DNA of 64,000 bases from an uncultured Lachnospiraceae bacterium (GTDB taxonomy: Bacteria; Bacillota; Clostridia; Lachnospirales; Lachnospiraceae). Shown here one piece after another: positions 1 through 6,237 of this stretch. The first letter of the stretch is position 1; each line of letters starts with the position of its first letter. The notes under the pieces were generated by a model. It was not told where the DNA came from. It made no database searches and saw only the letters and a list, made by a program, of their open reading frames with translations. The position numbers and the translations under genes are program-made. The DNA lies in the NCBI GenBank assembly GCA_900317755.1, contig ONHZ01000025.1, forward strand, positions 1-64,000, read 5' to 3'.

Positions 1-96
1 ATGCTGCTATGCAGCATAGTGCCCTTCCTCGGATTCGTTAAGCAACGAGTAAAATCAAGACTTTTTCTTAGATAGTTTTGGTCTTCTCGCGCTCAA
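1..96. repeat. partial copy of an intergenic structured repeat, upstream of gpsA
   Basis: Positions 28-94 align without gaps to the reverse complement of 26891-26957, with about 55 of 67 bases identical. Positions 1-17 form a perfect 7-bp hairpin (ATGCTGC, loop TAT). The element runs off the left edge of the window, so its full length is not visible. It sits directly before gpsA, and any upstream start for gpsA (78 or 96) would fall in or at the edge of it. Seen in sequence; the mobile or regulatory nature is inference. Confidence 0.7.
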
Positions 97-119
97 TGGA
101 TAATATAGGAATTATTGAT

Positions 120-1124
120 ATGTACCATATTTCTGTGTTAGGTGCAGGGTCGTGGGGAACCGCGCTGGCTGCACATTTAGTGAAAAATAATCAGGATGTT
201 GTGCTCTGGTCGCACAGGGCATCTCAGGTTAAAGAGATGCGCAAAAGCCGCGAAAATCCCAAGCTTCCGGGAAGCAAGCTCCCTGAGGCTTTAAAGTATA
301 CGGCAGATTTGGAAGAGGCGTGCAGGGATAAGGATTTATTAGTTTTTGCTGTGCCTTCAACTGCGACAAGAGAGACTGCAGAGAAGATCAAAAATCTGGT
401 CCCGGATGGACAGAGAATCGTCCTTGTTTCAAAGGGAATAGAAGAGAATACTTTGTTCACCCAGGAAGACATCGTAAAGGATGTGCTCCCGGGAAGCGAC
501 GTCGCCGTTCTTTCCGGTCCGTCCCATGCAGAAGAAGTGATTGCAGAGATGCCGACCGTCGTTGTCAGCGGAGCAAGAAATAAGGACACTGCTGTCTTTG
601 TACAGTCTGTATTCATGAATAGTTCTTTCAGGGTATATATCAGTTCTGATGTCCTTGGTATCGAGCTTGGCGGCTCGCTCAAGAATGTCATCGCTCTTGC
701 TGCCGGCATGTCTGATGGACTTGGATTCGGCGATAATGCAAAGGCTGCCCTGATTACGAGAGGTGTTCATGAGATGACCAGCCTAGCTGTAAAGATGGGC
801 GGAAAAGTGGATACTTTGAATGGCCTTACAGGCATAGGTGATCTCATCGTGACCTGTGAAAGCCGGCATTCCAGAAACAGAAAATGCGGAATGCTGATAG
901 GCCAGGGCATGCCTACGAATGATGCCGTGAAGGAAGTTCAGATGGTTGTCGAAGGAATTTATTCTGCTAAGGCAGCTTTAGGACTCGGAAAAAAATACGA
1001 AGTCGACCTTCCTATTGTCGAAGCCGTAAACCAGGTATTATTTGAAGATTATCCTGTAAAGGATGCTGTGATCGACCTCATGACAAGGGAGAGAAAGAGC
1101 GAATTTTCAGGAGATTCGTGGTAA
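120..1124 (+). CDS. gpsA: NAD(P)H-dependent glycerol-3-phosphate dehydrogenase
   Basis: Reduces dihydroxyacetone phosphate to sn-glycerol 3-phosphate, the backbone for phospholipid synthesis, in the cytoplasm. The 334-residue length fits the family. The N-terminal dinucleotide-binding motif GAGSWGTA is at about residues 8-15, VSKGIE near 105, SGPSHAEE near 132-139 and the catalytic-lysine motif GGSLKN near 184-189. I place the start at ATG 120, which has AGGA nine bases upstream and begins with the usual MYHISVLGAG; in-frame starts at 78 and 96 lie in or at the edge of the upstream repeat and add unconserved residues. The stop codon is immediately followed by the stop of the convergent cardiolipin synthase gene, so both neighbours concern phospholipid synthesis. 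Confidence 0.95.
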   Translation: MYHISVLGAGSWGTALAAHLVKNNQDVVLWSHRASQVKEMRKSRENPKLPGSKLPEALKYTADLEEACRDKDLLVFAVPSTATRETAEKIKNLVPDGQRIVLVSKGIEENTLFTQEDIVKDVLPGSDVAVLSGPSHAEEVIAEMPTVVVSGARNKDTAVFVQSVFMNSSFRVYISSDVLGIELGGSLKNVIALAAGMSDGLGFGDNAKAALITRGVHEMTSLAVKMGGKVDTLNGLTGIGDLIVTCESRHSRNRKCGMLIGQGMPTNDAVKEVQMVVEGIYSAKAALGLGKKYEVDLPIVEAVNQVLFEDYPVKDAVIDLMTRERKSEFSGDSW

Positions 1125-2747
1125 TTAGAACAGCCCCGCAAACATCCTGAGTATCACCTGCCCAAAGTCCATGGCGCGTGATTTTCCGCTTCTGTATTCT
1201 TCAGTGACCTCGCGGCATTCTGCAAAAGTCTTTTCGAAATCATCCCGGATGTCAAAGACTGCATTTTTATTCATGATGAGACAGGAATCCTCAAAGTGAT
1301 GATAAAATGATCTGTAATCAAGATTTATGGTTCCACATACTGCCGCTTTGTCATCTGTAATGGCCATCTTTCCATGCGTAAATCCCGGCGTGTATTCAAA
1401 AATCCTGACGCCTCCGTCTACAAGAGGCTTGTAATAAGACTGTGTGACACGGTAAATCATTTTTTTGTCAGGAATCCCGGGCGTTATTATTCTTACATCT
1501 ACACCAGATTTTGCAGCAAGGCGGAGGGTACGTGTCATTTCATTTGTGATAATGAGATAGGGCGTCATGAACCAGAGATATTTTCTCGAAATACCGGCAA
1601 GAGCGAGATAGACATTTTCACCAACCGTCTCATTATCTAGCGGGCTGTCGCCATAAGGCTGCACGAAGCCCTCCTTTTCATGAGCCTGATAATTCGTTTC
1701 CGGGAAAAATTCAGAAAAATCATTATCATCAATGTCATTTGACCTGATGGCATTCCACATCTCAAGGAACATTACCGTTAAATTTTTCACGCCATCCCCG
1801 ACAATTTTTATTCCTGTGTCCTTCCAGTATCCATAAGGATGGGTAATATTAAAATATTCGTTTGCAATATTGTAGCCGCCGGTAAAACCGATAAGGCCGT
1901 CAATCACGGTGATTTTCCTGTGGTCCCTGTTGTTTAAGAATGCATTTAATCCAGGGAAGAATGGGTTAAAGACACGGCAGTGGATGCCTTCAGACTCGAG
2001 GCGGTTCCTGAAGGATTTTGTAAGAAACTGGATGGAGCCCATATCGTCATAAAAGACACGTACAGTCAGGCCTTCGGCGGCTTTTTCTTTCAGGATTTCT
2101 TCAATGCCCGCCCAGCTTTCACGGTCTTCAATCGCATAATATTCCATAAAAATAAATTTTTTAGCGGATTTCAGGGCTTCCTTCTGTGCCTCAAGCGCTT
2201 TTGCCGCATCAGAATAATAGGTGACATCCGTATTCTGGTATACAGGAAAGTTAGAATAATTCATTAGGTAGCCAGAAAGATTCTGGAGACTTTTATCCTC
2301 TTTACGGAGTGTATATGCTGTTGAAGCCTTCTGGTGAAGGATTGGAAATAATTTATGATCTATTTCATTAAACCGGGCCTTCATTTTCCTCGTCGCGCCA
2401 TTTAAGCCGATCAGGAAATACATAAGTATGCCAAAAACAGGAACCACTAAGATAAGAACCATCCATGGCGTTTTGAGCGCAGAAGTCTTTGGTTTTGAAT
2501 ATATATAAAAAACGAGAAGCATGCCTGCGACTCTTGTGAGAATAGAAATAATTTCATATTTATCGTTTAAGACATTGAAACCTGCAAAAATAAGTCCGAT
2601 TTCAAGAGAAATGCCGACGACAGTAAAAAAGAAGCGGAGCATGCTGTTCCGCCTTGAGCTTTTCCTCTCGACACGCTCGTGGGCTTCTTTACGGGCCTCT
2701 TTTTTCTTTAATTTTTCTTCTTTATTTTCTGAATGTTTTTCTCGCAT
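1125..2747 (-). CDS. cls: cardiolipin synthase (phospholipase D family)
   Basis: Membrane enzyme that joins two phosphatidylglycerols into cardiolipin. The 540-residue protein starts with about 35 Lys/Glu-rich residues, then two hydrophobic segments (residues about 38-85 and 95-115), then two phospholipase D domains. The two HxKxxxxD motifs are visible as HRKITVID and HGKMAITD, each followed by a Gly/Asn turn (GGYNIANE, GTINLDYR). No Shine-Dalgarno sequence is evident before the 2747 start. An internal ATG at 2642, preceded by AAGGCGG, would remove the charged tail and is a plausible alternative. It converges on gpsA with zero bases between the stop codons, so no terminator fits between them. 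Confidence 0.93.
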   Translation of the reverse strand: MREKHSENKEEKLKKKEARKEAHERVERKSSRRNSMLRFFFTVVGISLEIGLIFAGFNVLNDKYEIISILTRVAGMLLVFYIYSKPKTSALKTPWMVLILVVPVFGILMYFLIGLNGATRKMKARFNEIDHKLFPILHQKASTAYTLRKEDKSLQNLSGYLMNYSNFPVYQNTDVTYYSDAAKALEAQKEALKSAKKFIFMEYYAIEDRESWAGIEEILKEKAAEGLTVRVFYDDMGSIQFLTKSFRNRLESEGIHCRVFNPFFPGLNAFLNNRDHRKITVIDGLIGFTGGYNIANEYFNITHPYGYWKDTGIKIVGDGVKNLTVMFLEMWNAIRSNDIDDNDFSEFFPETNYQAHEKEGFVQPYGDSPLDNETVGENVYLALAGISRKYLWFMTPYLIITNEMTRTLRLAAKSGVDVRIITPGIPDKKMIYRVTQSYYKPLVDGGVRIFEYTPGFTHGKMAITDDKAAVCGTINLDYRSFYHHFEDSCLIMNKNAVFDIRDDFEKTFAECREVTEEYRSGKSRAMDFGQVILRMFAGLF

Positions 2748-2882
2748 ATAAAATGTAATATATTGATCATCGAATTGGTTATCTCATAAGCTTCCCTCAG
2801 CTTGAAGTCAGAGGCTTTGCTTACTAATGAAATAAATTATACAACCAAAATAAAAGAAAGTGAAGAAAATTAGGAGAGGAAA

Positions 2883-2891
2883 TGATATACT
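2883..2891 (+). promoter_or_regulatory. extended -10 promoter before hicB
   Basis: TG followed one base later by TATACT (2886-2891), about 40 bases before the hicB start. No good -35 is seen, which fits an extended -10 promoter. Pattern-based only. Confidence 0.4.
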
Positions 2892-2933
2892 GTTTTGTGA
2901 ATTTGTGATATATGGAAATTTGAAAGGATTATT

Positions 2934-3215
2934 ATGACATTTACATATCCGGCAGTAGTAAAGAAGATAAGTGACACAGAATACGAGGGATATTTCCCTG
3001 ACCTTGAAATGTGCGAATTCAAAGGCGAATCACTTGATGATGCGCTTGATGATGCGCACGACAGCATGTACGAATGGATCCGTGTCGAACTCGAGGAAGA
3101 AGATGAGCCGAAACTCCCACATGCATCTGATGAAAGCGAAATCAATCTCGCAGAGAATGAGTCGCTTCACCACATTATGATTCACTACAGATTCTCTATC
3201 GGGTGGGATGAATGA
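2934..3215 (+). CDS. hicB: HicB-family antitoxin-like protein, orphan
   Basis: A 93-residue acidic protein with the HicB antitoxin fold signature: a beta strand start (TYPAVVKKIS), the GYFPDLEMCEFKGES segment near residues 19-33, and the DALDDAHDSMYEW helix. HicB proteins normally neutralise a small HicA mRNA interferase encoded next to them and often carry a C-terminal DNA-binding domain. I see neither: no HicA-like reading frame of about 60 codons lies within 200 bases on either side, and the C-terminus is short. AAAGGA lies five bases before the ATG. It may be a solitary antitoxin that acts on a distant toxin, or a remnant of a lost pair. A terminator follows at 3322. Confidence 0.8.
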   Translation: MTFTYPAVVKKISDTEYEGYFPDLEMCEFKGESLDDALDDAHDSMYEWIRVELEEEDEPKLPHASDESEINLAENESLHHIMIHYRFSIGWDE

Positions 3216-3321
3216 TCAATTGCCGGCATCATCTGGCTTGTCGGACTGATTGCTAATAAATTATTGTTTAGTACATTTAAATGTATGTACAAAACTTGAC
3301 AAAAAATAATATGACTTTAGA

Positions 3322-3354
3322 ATAGGTACTGGAACATCCGGTGCCTATTTTTAT
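3322..3354 (+). terminator. rho-independent terminator after hicB
   Basis: A 12-bp stem (3322-3333 with 3337-3348, two G-U pairs), loop ACA, then TTTTT. It isolates hicB from the island genes that follow. Confidence 0.85.
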
Positions 3355-3374
3355 TATCTCTGCACACATGGTTG

Positions 3375-3403
3375 TTGTTAGAAATACAGTAAAATGGTAA
3401 AAT
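3375..3403 (+). promoter_or_regulatory. promoter of the restriction-modification island
   Basis: TTGTTA, 17 bases, TAAAAT, ending about 40 bases before the AlbA_2-like reading frame. It is the only clear promoter before the methylase and helicase genes, so it may drive the whole run from 3446 to 9197. Confidence 0.5.
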
Positions 3404-3445
3404 ATATCAGTAAATGATTATAAAAATACTAGAAGAGGGAAAAGC

Positions 3446-4013
3446 TTGGAAGACCAGAATATTGAATACAAAGAATCCTGGCGTGACGAATATCTAAAGT
3501 GGATTTGCGGCTTCGCTAATGCCCAGGGTGGAAAAATCTATATTGGCGTAGATGATAACGGCAAAGTAATAGGTGTGAAGGATATTAAGAGCCTTATGGA
3601 AGATATTCCAAATAAGATTGCGGAATTTCAGGAGTTCTGTGGCGGAGTACTTGTGACTATTCCAAGAGGTATTGATGCCACTAGCACCACCCAAGCACCC
3701 ACCAAGCTGACCCCCCCAAGTACCCCCCCAAGTACCCATCAAGCAGTAAAAAAGCACCCACCCACCCACCAAGCAAACACCGTTGGAAAAGCTTATTCTT
3801 GCATTAAATGGTGAAATGATGCGTGATGAATTACAAAATATTCTGGGATTACATGATAAAGGGAATTTCCGTAGAAATTACTTAAATCCAGCATTGGAAT
3901 CCGGAATAATTGAAAGGATAAATAAAGATATTCCAAACAGTCCGACGCAAAAGTATGTGCTTACTGAAAAAGGGAAAGAGTTGAAAAAGCAGCTGCAGGA
4001 AGAAGAAAATTAA
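3446..4013 (+). pseudogene. decayed AlbA_2 (Schlafen-type) DNA-binding/ATP-binding protein
   Basis: The frame from TTG 3446 (AGAGGG six bases upstream) begins with a typical AlbA_2 domain: NIEYKESW at residues 5-12, GFANAQGGKIYIGVDDNG at 22-39, and DIPNKI at 53-58. It then jumps to a segment (EFCGGVLVTIPRG) that in intact relatives, as I remember them, lies far downstream, so roughly 250-300 residues including the ATP-binding region appear deleted in frame near base 3620. A Pro/Thr/His-rich linker with repeated ACCAAGCACCC-like units follows. The C-terminal winged-helix part (LILALNGEMMRDELQ...) sits in the +1 frame from 3783. Removing one A from the A6 run at 3748-3753 would rejoin the frames. 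Two C7 tracts lie at 3711-3717 and 3723-3729. Confidence 0.8.
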
Positions 4014-4022
4014 GGTTATTCA

Positions 4023-4712
4023 ATGTCAGAACAGATCAAGTCAAAAGAAAGAGTGTCAGAGCATGGCGAGGTATTTACGAATGAAAGGGAGGTAAATGCC
4101 ATGCTTGACCTTGTGAAGGATGAATCCGAGAGAATAGAAAGCAGGTTCTTAGAGCCAGCTTGCGGAAATGGAAATTTCGTGATAGAGATCCTCCGCAGAA
4201 AACTTCACACAGTAGAAGAAAAATACAAGAGAAATAAAACAGATTTTGAGAAATATTCGATTATTGCGCTTTCAAGTATTTATGGTGTTGATATATTAGA
4301 AGATAATGCGAAAGAGTGCAGAAACCGTCTATACGATTTCTGGAATAAAAAATATTCAAGCATTTGCAAAAAAGAAGCGAATGATGATTGCAGAAAGTCA
4401 GCTAAATACATGATTAATAAAAATATCCTGTTTGGAGATGCGCTTACGATGCTTCGTAATGACGGGAAGCCTATAGTTTTTGCACAGTGGGATCTTGTCA
4501 CAGGGAATAAAATTAAAAGACGCGATTATCGTCTTGACCAGCTGATGCGTGATGATACGAATATTAATAAAAATGATGGTCAGATGACTCTGGACATGTA
4601 TGCTTCAAAGGACTGGGAATATGATACAGAAAGCAAAGCCTTTGTTCCAAAGCCGATAAAAGAATATTCACTTGTGGATTATTGGGAGGTATATGATTCA
4701 TATGAAGAATGA
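4023..4712 (+). CDS. short N6-adenine methylase-like protein of a restriction-modification operon
   Basis: A 229-residue protein with a clear S-adenosylmethionine motif I (LEPACGNGNF, residues about 43-52) after the HGEVFTNEREV segment that opens many N6-adenine methylases. It has no NPPY/F catalytic motif IV anywhere, so it probably cannot methylate DNA alone. Translation starts at ATG 4023 with AAGG six bases upstream and ends 11 bases inside the next gene, a full Eco57I-type methylase. It may be an accessory methylase subunit, a partner in a split enzyme, or a degenerate duplicate. The family resemblance is strong, the role is inferred. Confidence 0.75.
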   Translation: MSEQIKSKERVSEHGEVFTNEREVNAMLDLVKDESERIESRFLEPACGNGNFVIEILRRKLHTVEEKYKRNKTDFEKYSIIALSSIYGVDILEDNAKECRNRLYDFWNKKYSSICKKEANDDCRKSAKYMINKNILFGDALTMLRNDGKPIVFAQWDLVTGNKIKRRDYRLDQLMRDDTNINKNDGQMTLDMYASKDWEYDTESKAFVPKPIKEYSLVDYWEVYDSYEE

Positions 4713-6237
4713 TGTGTTTTCAAATATTTATAAGCCTGACGTGTTGTCCTGTCTTGCTGATCTTTCAAATGATGAGGTTTTTACTCCTCCGGAAGTGGCA
4801 AACAAAATGCTCGACATGCTGCCTCAGGAATTATTCCGCTCACCCGATACGACGTTTCTGGATCCTGCATGCAAATCCGGTGTTTTCTTACGTGAAATTG
4901 CAAAAAGGCTTATTGCAGGGCTTGCAGACAAGATTCCAAATCTTGAGGAACGCTGCGACTGGATTTTCAAGCATCAGCTTTATGGAATTGCAATCACAGA
5001 ACTTACATCGCTTTTAGCGAGGCGTTCAGTATATTGCTCTAAATACCCGAACAGTCCGTTTTCTATAGCACACTTTGACAACGTAGAAGGCAATATTGTC
5101 TATCACAAGATAAAGCACACCTGGGATCATGGTAAATGCATTTACTGTGGTACTTCTGAAAATGGTGATCTAAACGACATAAGCCGCGAAGGACTTGAGA
5201 GCCATGCATATGAATTTATTCACACTATCAATCCAGAGGAGATTTTCAATATGAAATTTGATGTCATAATAAGCAATCCGCCGTACCAATTATCTGATCA
5301 AGGATATGGTTCTAGTGCTATGCCTATTTATCAAAAATTTGTTGAGAATGCTAAAAAATTAAATCCTAGATATCTTACAATGATTATTCCATCACGTTGG
5401 TTTTCCGGTGGAAGAGGATTAGATGATTTTAGGTATGAAATGTTACATGATAAGCGTATTAGAAATCTAGTTGATTATGAAAATTACAAAGATGTTTTCC
5501 CAAGTCTTGGAGGTTTGGCCGGCGGAGCTTGCTATTTTTTGTGGGATAGAGATCATGAGGGGGATTGTAAAATTACTAATAAAACTTTAGATACTGAAAA
5601 TTCGGATAACAGATATCTAGATGAGTTTGAAACTTTCATTAGAAATAATAAGGCAATCCATATTGTTAGAAAGGTAATTGCCCAGAGCAATGGGAAAAAT
5701 CTTAGTGATAGAGTATATCCCAGTAAACCTTTTGGTATAAGGACATATTATAAGCCCACAGATAAAGGTATTCCTTGCTGGTTTATTCAAAAAATAGGTA
5801 AAAGTTTTGCTAATCCTGATGATATAGTAGATACATATAATATTCTTGATAAATGGAAATTTTTAGTTCCTAGGTCACCTATTGCTGGTCAAACAGATTT
5901 TACTAAACCTGTTGGATTTTATTACGATGGAAATACACATATTGCAGCACCCGGAGAATGTTGCACTGAATCATTACTTGTTGCTGGATCATTTGATACT
6001 GAAGAAGAAACCTTATCATATAAAAGCTATATTTTTACAAAAACTGTTAGATTTTTATTATTACAATCTGTAGTTTCTCAAGATGTTACTCGTAAAAAGT
6101 TTTGTTTTATTCCAGATTTAGGTAAATATGAGGGAACATATACTGATGAACAGTTATGTGATTTTTGGGGAATTACTGATGAAGAATGGGAATATATAGA
6201 TTCAAAGATTAGTAATATTGGTGAGGGAGGCCAGTAA
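4702..6237 (+). CDS. Eco57I-type N6-adenine DNA methyltransferase
   Basis: A 511-residue DNA methylase. Motif I is LDPACKSGVF (residues about 53-62) and the catalytic motif IV is SNPPYQ (about 191-196), as in N6-adenine methylases of Eco57I-like systems. The remaining C-terminal two thirds should hold target recognition. I choose ATG 4702, with GGGAGG 12 bases upstream; ATG 4693 is possible but only three bases from that site. It overlaps the preceding gene by 11 bases and shares one base with the next start (TAATG). From about base 5285 to the end the codons become strikingly A/T-rich compared with its own 5' part and with the helicase gene, which suggests that the recognition part was swapped by recombination. 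Confidence 0.85.
   Translation: MKNDVFSNIYKPDVLSCLADLSNDEVFTPPEVANKMLDMLPQELFRSPDTTFLDPACKSGVFLREIAKRLIAGLADKIPNLEERCDWIFKHQLYGIAITELTSLLARRSVYCSKYPNSPFSIAHFDNVEGNIVYHKIKHTWDHGKCIYCGTSENGDLNDISREGLESHAYEFIHTINPEEIFNMKFDVIISNPPYQLSDQGYGSSAMPIYQKFVENAKKLNPRYLTMIIPSRWFSGGRGLDDFRYEMLHDKRIRNLVDYENYKDVFPSLGGLAGGACYFLWDRDHEGDCKITNKTLDTENSDNRYLDEFETFIRNNKAIHIVRKVIAQSNGKNLSDRVYPSKPFGIRTYYKPTDKGIPCWFIQKIGKSFANPDDIVDTYNILDKWKFLVPRSPIAGQTDFTKPVGFYYDGNTHIAAPGECCTESLLVAGSFDTEEETLSYKSYIFTKTVRFLLLQSVVSQDVTRKKFCFIPDLGKYEGTYTDEQLCDFWGITDEEWEYIDSKISNIGEGGQ

Noticed and set aside
2748..3445. A HicA toxin gene beside hicB
   Set aside because: Both strands on each side were read; no frame of about 60 codons with a double-stranded-RNA-binding-like pattern and ribosome site was found.
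3680..3780. Short repeats resembling a CRISPR or minisatellite
   Set aside because: The units are irregular, about 11 bases, have no spacers, and encode a Pro/Thr-rich linker of the decayed AlbA_2 gene.
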